From: Caulobacter hibisci
GTDB taxonomy: Bacteria > Pseudomonadota > Alphaproteobacteria > Caulobacterales > Caulobacteraceae
Assembly: GCF_016135805.1 (NCBI RefSeq)
Contig: NZ_JADWOX010000010.1
Coordinates: 1 to 64,000, forward strand
DNA length: 64,000 nt
Direction: 5' to 3'
Position 1 is the stretch's first letter. The number at the start of each line of letters is the position of its first letter. The notes under the pieces were generated by a model. That model did no database searches. It saw only the letters and a list, made by a program, of their open reading frames with translations, and had not been told where the DNA came from. Below, one piece after another: positions 37,765 to 45,984 of the stretch. The translations under genes and the position numbers were made by a program.

Positions 37765-38388
37765 ATGGACTACGTGATGGTCGGGGGCGGCGCGCTCGCC
37801 CGGGAAATTATCGACTGGTTCGGTCCGCAGTTCGCCCGGACCGGCGACCGCTTCGTCGGCTACCTCGACGACGGCGACGCGCCGATGGCCCGCTTCGGCC
37901 GCGACCTGCCGCAGCTGGGACCCATCGCCGGCTACACCCCGGCGGTCGGCGTCCAGCTGGTGATGGGCATCGGCACGCCGGCCGGCAAGGCGGCGGTGGC
38001 CCAGGCCCTGCGCGCGGCCGGCGGCACGTTCGCCACCCTGGTCCACGACCTGGCCTTCGTCACCGCTTCGGCCAGGCTGGGCGAGGGCGTGCTGGTCGGG
38101 CCGTTCGTCAACGTCTCGTCCGACAGCAAGGTCGGCGATCTGGTCACCGTCAACGGCCATTCGGGCGTCGGTCACGACGTCGAACTGGGCGACTACTCGA
38201 CCCTCAGCTGCCATGTCGACCTGACCGGCCGGGTCAAGGTGGGCGAGGGCGTGTTCTTCGGCTCGGGCGCGCGGGTGCTGCCCGGCGTCAGCATCGGCGC
38301 CAAGGGCGTGATCGGGGCCGGGGCGGTCATCGTCCGCGACACCGCGCCGGGCGCCACCTATTTCGCCGCGCCGGCCCGGAAGCTGTAG
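37765..38388 (+). CDS. PglD/NeuD-like sugar N- or O-acyltransferase
   Basis: A 207-aa left-handed beta-helix acyltransferase. An N-terminal nucleotide-sugar-binding Rossmann-like part (MVGGGALAREIIDWF) is followed by hexapeptide repeats (VGDLVTVNGHSGVGHDVELGDYSTLS ... VGEGVFFGSGARVLPGVSIG). The catalytic His is probably His137. PglD uses acetyl-CoA to acetylate a UDP-amino sugar; next to a dedicated ACP this enzyme may take its acyl group from ACP. A good RBS (GGAGGAG) lies 15 bp upstream. Confidence 0.88.
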   Translation: MDYVMVGGGALAREIIDWFGPQFARTGDRFVGYLDDGDAPMARFGRDLPQLGPIAGYTPAVGVQLVMGIGTPAGKAAVAQALRAAGGTFATLVHDLAFVTASARLGEGVLVGPFVNVSSDSKVGDLVTVNGHSGVGHDVELGDYSTLSCHVDLTGRVKVGEGVFFGSGARVLPGVSIGAKGVIGAGAVIVRDTAPGATYFAAPARKL

Positions 38389-38401
38389 CCAGAAAGCCCT
38401 G

Positions 38402-39418
38402 ATGACGCCGCTCGTCGACACCCTCTACCGCCGCTACTGGCACCTGGTCGCCCACCGCTCGGAAGTCGCCGAGCCGGGCGCCTGGCTGCGGCTGGACTGG
38501 GCGTTCGGCGATCTGGTGATCTACAACGACGACGGCGAGATCGGGGCCTTCGACAATATCTGCCCGCATCGCGGCGCGCGGTTCTTCGTCGGCGACCATG
38601 GCGTCGGACCGATGCTGTGCCCCTATCACGGCTGGCGCTACGGCGGCGGGGTGCTGAAACCGGCCCTGGCCAAGGGCTTCGACCCCGAGGTGTTGGCGGC
38701 CCAGTCCATCGGCCGTTACGCCGTCGCCTGGTGCGGCGACTTCCTGTTCGTCGGGATCGCGCCCGAGCAGGCCCTGGCCGACCAGTTGGGCGAGGCGGCC
38801 GGCAAGCTGGAGACGGTGTCGCGGCTGATCACCCGCCGCCGCGACTTCCACGCCCTGCCGTTCGAATGCGACTGGCGGGTGGCGGTCGAGAACGCGCTGG
38901 AGACCTACCACGTCAACCTGATCCACGGCTCGACCCTGGCCAGCCTGGGCATGGTCGAGAAGACCCTGATCGTCGACGGCGCGAACCTGACCTGGGAAGG
39001 CGAGGTCACCGACAAGCGCACCCTGCGCGGCCTCTCCGCCTTGGGGCGTTACTTCGACGCCGCCGAGGCCTACCAGGGCTACTGGACCATCCACGTCTTT
39101 CCGTTCGCGATGATCTCGTCGACCTTCGGCTACTCCTACGCGATGCAGACCTATTTCCCGGCGCGCGAGGGTCGGCGCACGCACTTCTGCACCCGCCTGC
39201 TGGACGGACGCGTGCGGCCCGGCGCCGAACGGGCGGTCGAGGCCTTCCTCGACTCCAGCGCCGAGATGAACCGCCGCATCTTCGACGAGGACCGCGAGAT
39301 CTGCGAGCGGGTCAGCCCGGCGTATGACCTGGACAAGCCGGTGCGGGCGTTTGCGAAGTCGGAGGAGCGGCTGCGGTTGCTGCACGAGCGGCTGCGTCAT
39401 CTCACCCCTCTCTCTTAG
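38402..39418 (+). CDS. Rieske non-heme iron oxygenase, alpha-subunit type
   Basis: A 338-aa oxygenase with the Rieske [2Fe-2S] ligands CPH (Cys54, His56) and CPYH (Cys73, His76) and the mononuclear iron motif ENALETYHVNLIH (HX4H). Its electron-transfer partners are not in the window. It lies 13 bp after the acyltransferase and likely hydroxylates or desaturates the acyl or sugar product. The last codons (LTPLS) and the TAG stop lie inside a palindromic repeat, suggesting the natural C terminus has been replaced. Confidence 0.9.
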   Translation: MTPLVDTLYRRYWHLVAHRSEVAEPGAWLRLDWAFGDLVIYNDDGEIGAFDNICPHRGARFFVGDHGVGPMLCPYHGWRYGGGVLKPALAKGFDPEVLAAQSIGRYAVAWCGDFLFVGIAPEQALADQLGEAAGKLETVSRLITRRRDFHALPFECDWRVAVENALETYHVNLIHGSTLASLGMVEKTLIVDGANLTWEGEVTDKRTLRGLSALGRYFDAAEAYQGYWTIHVFPFAMISSTFGYSYAMQTYFPAREGRRTHFCTRLLDGRVRPGAERAVEAFLDSSAEMNRRIFDEDREICERVSPAYDLDKPVRAFAKSEERLRLLHERLRHLTPLS

Positions 39419-39586
39419 AGAGAGGGAGGGGCCCATCGCGGAGCGATGGGAGGGTGAGAGGTTTCACCCTTTACCGTCTTACCCCAAGAGGCGGGTGAGG
39501 CAGGCCGCGCCTCTTCCTGAGAGTTTGTTACCTCTCACCCTCCCACGCCTTCGGCGCGGGCCCCTCCCTCTCTCAAAGAGAGAGGG
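39400..39586. repeat. Inverted pair of family D repeats
   Basis: Copy a (39400-39461) contains CCCTCTCTCTTAGAGAGAGG and ends GGGAGGGTGAGAGG. Copy b (39531-39586) runs in the opposite direction: CCTCTCACCCTCCCACGCC, then CCCTCCCTCTCTCAAAGAGA. About 70 bp separate them. Copy a supplies the stop codon of the Rieske gene and copy b ends directly at the stop codon of the convergent glycosyltransferase gene. Confidence 0.87.
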
Positions 39587-41257
39587 TCAGGTTTTATCCG
39601 GCCACTTCGCCGCGAACATCCCGAGATACGCCGCCTCCAGCGTCCGCGTGACCAGCGTCTCGTCGCTGAACGAGGCTTTGGCGAAGCCGTCCCAGGTGCG
39701 GTCGCGCAGAGACTGAAGGTTGGCGCAGGCCGCCACCGCCTTGGCGACGTAGTCGTCCCAGTCCTCGGCGACCAGGTCGGGCAGGCCGACGGCCTCGACC
39801 AGTTGCACGCCGATGCGGCTGTAGAAGGTCGGGCCCTTGAGGGTGATCACCGGCACGCCGCGGGCCATGGCCTCCAGCGTGGTGGTGCCGCCGGGGCAGG
39901 GCGAGGGGTCCAGCGACAGGTCGATCTTGGCGAAGGCCTGCTCGTAGCCGTCGCCCTCCGAATGGCCCTCGTAGAACAGCCGATCAGGCGTCACGCCGTG
40001 GGCCGCGAAGCGGGCGGTGGTGGCCCGGATCAGGATCGGGTCCTCGAAATAGCGGTACTTGAGCAGCAGGCGCGCGGTCGGCAGGGCCTGCAGCAGGCGC
40101 GACCACCCGGCGACGGTCTGATCGCTGAGCTTGGACGGGTTGATGAAGCTGCCGAAGGTGACGACGCCGCTCTCCAGGCTGGGGGCGGGCGAGGGCTTGG
40201 CCGGATCGGCGCGGAACGGGGCCGAGATCGGCTCGACCGGCCAGACGGTCTCGGTGAACAGGGCGTCCATGCCCGGCGTCAGGATCGACTTGGAGTGAAT
40301 GGCGTAGTCCATCGAGCGCAGGCCGGTGGTCTGCTGGTAGTTCAGCCAGGTGGCCTGCACCGGCGCGGCCCGGCGGGTGAACACCCCAAGCCGCGAGCCG
40401 GAGGTGTGGCCCCAGGCGTCGATCAGCACGTCGATGCCGTCCTGTCGGATCAGGTCGGTCGCCTTGGCGTCGTCGAGCTCGCCGATCGCCCGCACGGTCG
40501 GCCGGCTCTTCCATTTGCCGCCGTCGTCGGGGTTCTGCGGATAGAGGAAGATCTCGAACCGCTCGGGGTCGTGATGGTCGAGCAGCGGGGCCACGAACTG
40601 GCGGATCTGGCCGCTGGAGAAGGTGGGCGCCACATAGCCGACCCGCAGCCGGCGGCCGGCCAGCGGCGCGGGCGGCGCGGCCGGCGCCAGGAACGGCGTC
40701 TCGAAGCGCTCGGCCCAGGCCCTGGCCGCCTTCGCGTGCCTGGCCACGCCGTCCTCGACCATGAACAGGCTGTAGAGCTCGAACTGCGCGGCCGGGCCGC
40801 TGTTGGGCAGCATGTCCGACAGGGCGTGGAACAGGTTGTTGGCCTCGTCGGCCCGGCCCTGGTGCAGGTAGGAGAGGCCCAGCGACACCACCTCCTGCGG
40901 CTGGTCGCGCCCGGCGATGACCGCCACCCCGAAGGCCACCCCGGCCGAGGCCGGATAGTGGGCGTTGTAGAGCCGGTGGCCGATCTGCACGGCGTAGTCG
41001 GCGTCGGTGGTCAGGCGCTCGACGTCGGCGCCTAGAGCCTTGATCACCGCCAGGCCGTGGGTCAGGCGCGCGTCGTTGAGGGTCTGGCGGGCGGCGGGAT
41101 CGCGGTTGGCCAGTTGGGCCGAGGCCAGCCAGTACAGCGGCTCGATCGCGCCCGGCGCCTTGGCCACGGCGGCCTTGGCGGTGTGCAGGGCCACGGCCGG
41201 CTTGCCGGTCGCCAGGGCGTTGCGGGTGCGCAGGAGGTCTTGGTCGGGCGCGGCCAT
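39587..41257 (-). CDS. GT41-like protein glycosyltransferase, second copy
   Basis: A 556-aa paralogue of the enzyme at 32971-34638. An N-terminal helical repeat region (~190 residues) precedes LRVGYVAPTFSSGQIRQFVAPL, WGHTSGSRLGVFTRRAAPVQATWLNYQQTTGL and LSLDPSPCPGGTTTLEAMARGVPV. The two copies flank the KAS/ACP/oxygenase cassette and diverge throughout, so they likely act on different acceptors or donors. The gene is followed, after 8 bp outside its start, by the cytidylyltransferase operon on the same strand. Confidence 0.85.
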   Translation of the reverse strand: MAAPDQDLLRTRNALATGKPAVALHTAKAAVAKAPGAIEPLYWLASAQLANRDPAARQTLNDARLTHGLAVIKALGADVERLTTDADYAVQIGHRLYNAHYPASAGVAFGVAVIAGRDQPQEVVSLGLSYLHQGRADEANNLFHALSDMLPNSGPAAQFELYSLFMVEDGVARHAKAARAWAERFETPFLAPAAPPAPLAGRRLRVGYVAPTFSSGQIRQFVAPLLDHHDPERFEIFLYPQNPDDGGKWKSRPTVRAIGELDDAKATDLIRQDGIDVLIDAWGHTSGSRLGVFTRRAAPVQATWLNYQQTTGLRSMDYAIHSKSILTPGMDALFTETVWPVEPISAPFRADPAKPSPAPSLESGVVTFGSFINPSKLSDQTVAGWSRLLQALPTARLLLKYRYFEDPILIRATTARFAAHGVTPDRLFYEGHSEGDGYEQAFAKIDLSLDPSPCPGGTTTLEAMARGVPVITLKGPTFYSRIGVQLVEAVGLPDLVAEDWDDYVAKAVAACANLQSLRDRTWDGFAKASFSDETLVTRTLEAAYLGMFAAKWPDKT

Positions 41258-41265
41258 GGGGCTCT

Positions 41266-41985
41266 CTAGATGCGGGGATAGTCGCCGAGCGTGGCGAGGT
41301 CCGGACGGCCGCGCACGAAGGCGCGGACCTCGTCGGAGGTGAAGGGGCGATCGGGGCTGTAGAGCCCCTCGTAGACCGCGCGGACGAAGGTCAGGTCCGA
41401 CGGCTCGTCGACGGTCCAGCGCAGTTCGTTCTCGTCCACGGCCTGGCGCACGCCGTCGAGGCGGAAGCGCTCGGGGCGGCGGTAGAAGAACGGGGTGACG
41501 TGCTCGCGCTCGTAGGGATCGGCCGCTTCCGCAGCGGCCTGGCGCAGGAAGGCCACGCCGACCATCTCGGCGTCGAGGCCCTTGGGATAGGTGCGGTCGG
41601 GATGGGTGGTGGCCGAATAGTCGGCCCCGCTGGCGACATGATGGGCGACCAGGGCGTCGATCAGCTGCGGGTCGGCCAGCGGGCAGTCGGCGGTCAGGCG
41701 GACCACGACGTCGCTGCCGGCCAGGTCCCGCGCCGCCCCGGCGAACCGGCCCAGCACGTCGTCGAGGTCGCCGCGATGGGTCTCGACCCCGGCCTGCTGC
41801 AAGGCCTCCGCCAGCACGTCGTCGGAGGCCTGGTCGGAGGTGGCGACGATCAGCCGATCCAGCCGGGCGGCGGTGCGCAGCCGCTCGATCTGACGTAGGA
41901 TCATGGGCGCGCCGACCAGGTCGGCCAGCACCTTGCCCGGCAGGCGCGAGGAGCTCATCCGGGCCTGGAGGATGGCGACGATCAT
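41266..41985 (-). CDS. SpsF/FlmC-like CMP-sugar cytidylyltransferase family protein
   Basis: A 239-aa nucleotidyltransferase-fold protein starting MIVAILQARMSSSRLPGKVL, the CTP-binding signature of acylneuraminate-type cytidylyltransferases; RLTADCPLADPQLID is the next conserved block. Such proteins activate sialic-acid-like sugars or act in spore-coat and flagellar glycan synthesis. The ATG overlaps the TPR glycosyltransferase stop (ATGA), so these two are coupled. The true sugar substrate is unknown. Confidence 0.85.
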   Translation of the reverse strand: MIVAILQARMSSSRLPGKVLADLVGAPMILRQIERLRTAARLDRLIVATSDQASDDVLAEALQQAGVETHRGDLDDVLGRFAGAARDLAGSDVVVRLTADCPLADPQLIDALVAHHVASGADYSATTHPDRTYPKGLDAEMVGVAFLRQAAAEAADPYEREHVTPFFYRRPERFRLDGVRQAVDENELRWTVDEPSDLTFVRAVYEGLYSPDRPFTSDEVRAFVRGRPDLATLGDYPRI

Positions 41986-43838
41986 GCCTTGGCCCTGTCG
42001 GCCAGGGCCGTGGCGATGCGGGCCATGATCTCCGGCCATTCGGCGAAGTTCTTGGCCACGAAGGTCTTGGCCTGCGGGTACCAGGGATAGTGGTCGGTGC
42101 CCAGGCGGGTCCAGGCCTTGGCCGCGGTGATCATCCAGATCGGCGCGCCGCAGGCCCCGGCCAGGTTGATGGTGGCGTTGGAGAAGCCGATCGTCAGGTC
42201 CAAGGCGCAGGTCAGGGCCGCGACCTCGTCGAGGTCCTCCTTCAGGTCGATGCCCGGCGGCTGCCAGACCTCGACGCCCAGCATGTCGCGGGCGTAGGCG
42301 ATTTCCTCGGCGCAGTCGCCGTACTGGATGTTGATGAAGCTGACGCCGGGGGTCTTCAGGACCGGCTCCCACAGCTGGAACGGCGAGAACTGCCGCGCCC
42401 GCTCGCCGTCGAGCTTCAGGCTCTTCCATAGCAGGCCGACCTTCAGGCCGGCCGGCGCGTCCTCCAGCACCTTGCGCCAGTGCGCCACGCGCTCGGGATC
42501 GGGTTCAAGGAAGCGCTCGCGCTCGGGGAAGGCCTGCGCGGTCGGGCGCAGCACCGGCAACAGCGAGGCGATCGGCGTCCAGGCGTCGTAGCGCGACACC
42601 TCGGCGACATTGGGAGCGCTGCGATAGGTGCGGCCCTCGTAGGCGACGGTGCGGTGCTGGCTGACCTCGACGCCCGGGAAGCTGCGCTCGAACAGGGTCT
42701 TCAGCCGGCGCTCGACGACCAGGCCCATCGAACCGTCGGCGCCAAGGCGCTCTTTCAGGTCCGGCAGCAGGTTGGCGAACATCACCTCGTCGCCCAGGCC
42801 CTGTTCGGCGACGACCAGCAGACGCTTGCCGTCCAGCGGCTCGCCGATGCGCCAGGGCTGGGCCTCGATGACGAAGCGCGGGGCGTCGCCGAGGTCGGGC
42901 GACAGCCGCGCCTCGTAGGCGCTCCAGCCCTCCTCGACCCGGCCGAGGGCCAGCAGGATGGTCGAGCGCGCGAACTGCATGGTGGCGATGTCTTCGCGCG
43001 AGTCCGAGCAGGCGATGCCCTTGTCGCAGTCGTCCAGCGCGCCCTCGGCGTCGCCCAGGTCGAGGCGGGCATAGGCACGGTTGTGATAGCCCTTGCCGAA
43101 GTCCGGGTTCAGCCGCAGGGCCTCGTCGAAAAAGGTCACCGCCGTGGCCCCGTCGCCCAGGCTGCACATCACCGTGCCCAGCGTGTTCCACAGGATCGGC
43201 TGCTGCGGATGCTCCTGGATCGCCGGCCGCAGGATGTCGATGGCCTCGCTGTTGGCGTTCAGGTCGCGCAGGGCGCAGGCCAGGTTGTTGACGCCGGCCA
43301 CGTCGTGGGGCTGGGCCTTGACGTGGATGCGGAACAGCTTGGCGGCGATCTCCGGCATGTCCATGCGGTAGGCCAGGCGGCCCAGGTCGCCGGCCACGGC
43401 GTCCTCGCTGGGCAGCAGGCGCAGGGCCGCCTCGTAGCACTGCATCGAGCCGGAGAAGTCGCCCAGCTTCTCGCGCGACACCCCCAGCACGTGCCAGGCG
43501 ACGCCGAGCTTGTCGTCGGTGGACAGGGCCTTCAGGGCCAGCTTGGCGGCGCGCTCGTAGTCGTGCTTGCGCACCGCCCCGATCGCCTGCTCCAGCAGGC
43601 GGGCCTGGGCCGAGTTGCCGAGGGTCTGGGTCTGGCGGGTCAGCCGGGCCAGGGCCTCCTTGGAGGCGGAATCGCCGACCGGTCCGGCCCGAAAGCCCAT
43701 GTGGGCGGCGACCGGCGCGGCGTCCTGGCCGAGCGCCAGCACGCTGGGCGAAACCGGCGCGGCCAAGGCAGCCAAGGCGGGGCGAGCCGGACGCGCGCCC
43801 GAACGCGCGGAAGACGGCGATTTGTTGCGCGGCGCCAT
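41982..43838 (-). CDS. TPR protein with C-terminal glycosyltransferase-like domain
   Basis: A 618-aa protein. A low-complexity N terminus is followed by TPR units (residues ~75-300, for example AWHVLGVSREKLGDFSGSMQCYEAALRLLP and ILWNTLGTVMCSLGDGATAVTFFDEALRLNP). The C-terminal domain begins near LLVVAEQGLGDEVMFANLLPDL and resembles the GT9-like domain found in many TPR glycosyltransferases. It heads an operon with the cytidylyltransferase and GT41 genes and is divergent from the chemotaxis operon. A flagellin or surface-protein target is likely. Confidence 0.83.
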   Translation of the reverse strand: MAPRNKSPSSARSGARPARPALAALAAPVSPSVLALGQDAAPVAAHMGFRAGPVGDSASKEALARLTRQTQTLGNSAQARLLEQAIGAVRKHDYERAAKLALKALSTDDKLGVAWHVLGVSREKLGDFSGSMQCYEAALRLLPSEDAVAGDLGRLAYRMDMPEIAAKLFRIHVKAQPHDVAGVNNLACALRDLNANSEAIDILRPAIQEHPQQPILWNTLGTVMCSLGDGATAVTFFDEALRLNPDFGKGYHNRAYARLDLGDAEGALDDCDKGIACSDSREDIATMQFARSTILLALGRVEEGWSAYEARLSPDLGDAPRFVIEAQPWRIGEPLDGKRLLVVAEQGLGDEVMFANLLPDLKERLGADGSMGLVVERRLKTLFERSFPGVEVSQHRTVAYEGRTYRSAPNVAEVSRYDAWTPIASLLPVLRPTAQAFPERERFLEPDPERVAHWRKVLEDAPAGLKVGLLWKSLKLDGERARQFSPFQLWEPVLKTPGVSFINIQYGDCAEEIAYARDMLGVEVWQPPGIDLKEDLDEVAALTCALDLTIGFSNATINLAGACGAPIWMITAAKAWTRLGTDHYPWYPQAKTFVAKNFAEWPEIMARIATALADRAKA

Positions 43839-44058
43839 GAACGGTCCCCAGCGTGAGCGGCCGGCTCAGCCTTGTAGCGTCCTTGAATAGTCTGGTTCGC
43901 GGGAGAACGGGAATAGGGGTGTAGGCATGGCCGTTTCGCAGCGCCGGGTTGCAATGGTCCGGCGTGGCCTATTGTCGTTGTGGTCGAGCCTCGGGCCTGC
44001 TTCTATCGGTGCCTTCGAGCGGTCGCCTGGACCGGCCGATGGAAGTGTGGGGCGGCTT

Positions 44059-45984
44059 ATGGCGCTGGTGAAGACGACGAAGCTCTCGGGTCGGGCGAAG
44101 GGCCGCGAGACCGCGCCGCCGCCCGAGGCCGTGGCGCCGGTCGCCAGGCGTACGCCGGCGCGAAAGCCCGTTCCGCGTCGCCAGAACGCCGAGGAGCGGA
44201 TCGCGGCGGCCGTCCTGGAGTTGACCAGCGGCCTGACCGAGGCCGCCAGCGCCGTCGAGGAACTGCGCCGGGCCCTGGCCCAGATCTCCAGCGGCGCCGA
44301 GGAAGCCGCAGGAGCCGCGCACGAGTCCCTGGCCTCGATCAATGCGATGACCGAGCTGTTCGCGGCGGCGCGGGAGCGGGCCGAGGCCGCCCGTACGCGC
44401 GCCGAGACCTTGCAGGGCCTGCTGGCGGAGTCCGGCGCGGCGGTCACCACCTCGGTCAAGGCCGTCAGCCTGAACGCCCGGCGGCAGCTGGCGACGGTCG
44501 AGGCCGTGGCCCTGCTCGACCAGCACGCCACGCGCATCAACGAGATCACCGTCGGCGTCGCCGACATCGCCGACCAGACCAACCTTCTGGCCCTCAACGC
44601 CGCCATCGAGGCGGCGCGGGCCGGAGACGAGGGGCGGGGCTTCTCGATCGTCGCCGACGAGGTTCGGGCCCTGGCCGAGGCCGCCGAGCAGCGCTCGCGG
44701 CTGATCCGCGAGTCCGCCGACCGCATGGCGGCCCTGGTGCGCGACGTCGGCCAGCGGCTGCGCAAGGCCGCGACCGGCGCCGAGGCCGAGGCGATCTCGG
44801 CCGCCCGGATCACCGACACGCTCGACGTCATCCGCGGCGACATGGGCCGGCTGAGCCAGGACAGCCAGGAGATCCTGATCTCCGCCGTCGAGGCCGCCGC
44901 CGCCGCCAACGAGACCCGGCGCGGGGCCGAAAGCATCTCCAGCGCCGCGGAGGAGCAGGCAGCCGCCGGGACCGAGGCCCAGCGGGCGGTGCAGCAGCAG
45001 GGTCAGTCTCTGGACCAGAGCCAGACGGCGGCCGAATCCCTGAGCGAGCTGGTCGAGGTCGGAACGAGCGGCGAGGGCGCGGCCGACGCCGCGCGCGAGA
45101 CCGCCGCCGCGGCCGAGGAGCTGTCGGCGGCCATCCAGCAGCTTTCCGGCTCGGCGGCCGAGATCCTGGTGGCCATCGACCAGATCAGCCGCGGGGCCCA
45201 GATCCAGGCGGCCGCCACCCAGCAGGCCAGCGCGGCGATGACCGAGGTCGAGCGCGCCGCCCGCCTGTCCACCGTCAATGGCGGCGAGAGCGCCAAGCGG
45301 GCGCAGGCCATGGGCGCGCTGCTGCGCGACAGCCGCGCGGCCATCTCGTCCCTGGTTGCGAACGTGGCCCAGGCCGCGAGCGAGAACCGTTCGATCCTCG
45401 ACGCCATCGAGACCTTGGAACTTGAAAGCGCCACGACCGCCAAGCTGGTCGACGGCCTGGCCCTGGTGGCGGTGCAGACGACCATGCTGGCCACCAGCGG
45501 CGCGGTCGAGGCGGCGCGGGCCGGCGAGGCCGGGCGCGGCTTCGCGGTAGTCTCGGGCGACATCCGCACCCTGGCGCGCGACGCCGCGGGCAACGCCGAG
45601 GCGGTCAAGGACGTGATCGCCGCGATCGCGGTGCAGATCGGCAAGGTCCGCCGCGAGGTGGACCAGACCGCGGCCGTGGCCGAGCTGGAGGTCGACCGCA
45701 ACCGGGCGATCGAGGAACGCCTCGAGGTGGTGGTCCAGGGGGCCGAAGCCCTGCGCGCCGGCGCCGAGGAGATCGCCCAGGGCGGCGAGGCCATCCTATC
45801 GGCCTGCACCCAGGTCACGGTCGGCGTCGGCCAGATCGCCGTCGCCGCCGAGGAGGCCAGCGCCGCCGCCACCCAGGCCGCCGTCGCCGCCCGGCAGCAG
45901 TCGCAGGCCGCCGAGGACCTTGCCGCGGCGATCGAGGAAATCGCCTTGCTGGCCGGCGAGCTGCAACGCGCGGCGGAGACGTGA
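44059..45984 (+). CDS. Soluble methyl-accepting chemotaxis protein with two signalling hairpins
   Basis: A 641-aa receptor without signal peptide, membrane segment or recognisable ligand domain, so it acts in the cytoplasm. Two MCP hairpin tips are visible: a canonical one ([20 protein letters not shown], residues ~168-206) and a degenerate one ([20 protein letters not shown], ~466-505) about 300 residues later. Long Ala/Glu-rich coiled coils connect them. ATG 44059 is preceded by GTGGGGCGG; a longer reading from 43927 has a poor N terminus. The stop overlaps the cheW start (GTGA). Confidence 0.85.
   Translation: MALVKTTKLSGRAKGRETAPPPEAVAPVARRTPARKPVPRRQNAEERIAAAVLELTSGLTEAASAVEELRRALAQISSGAEEAAGAAHESLASINAMTELFAAARERAEAARTRAETLQGLLAESGAAVTTSVKAVSLNARRQLATVEAVALLDQHATRINEITVGVADIADQTNLLALNAAIEAARAGDEGRGFSIVADEVRALAEAAEQRSRLIRESADRMAALVRDVGQRLRKAATGAEAEAISAARITDTLDVIRGDMGRLSQDSQEILISAVEAAAAANETRRGAESISSAAEEQAAAGTEAQRAVQQQGQSLDQSQTAAESLSELVEVGTSGEGAADAARETAAAAEELSAAIQQLSGSAAEILVAIDQISRGAQIQAAATQQASAAMTEVERAARLSTVNGGESAKRAQAMGALLRDSRAAISSLVANVAQAASENRSILDAIETLELESATTAKLVDGLALVAVQTTMLATSGAVEAARAGEAGRGFAVVSGDIRTLARDAAGNAEAVKDVIAAIAVQIGKVRREVDQTAAVAELEVDRNRAIEERLEVVVQGAEALRAGAEEIAQGGEAILSACTQVTVGVGQIAVAAEEASAAATQAAVAARQQSQAAEDLAAAIEEIALLAGELQRAAET

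Noticed and set aside
39400..39586. CRISPR-like or transposon interpretation of the clustered repeats
   Set aside because: Repeats are palindromic, few, oppositely oriented and without regular spacers; no cas gene or transposase is near.
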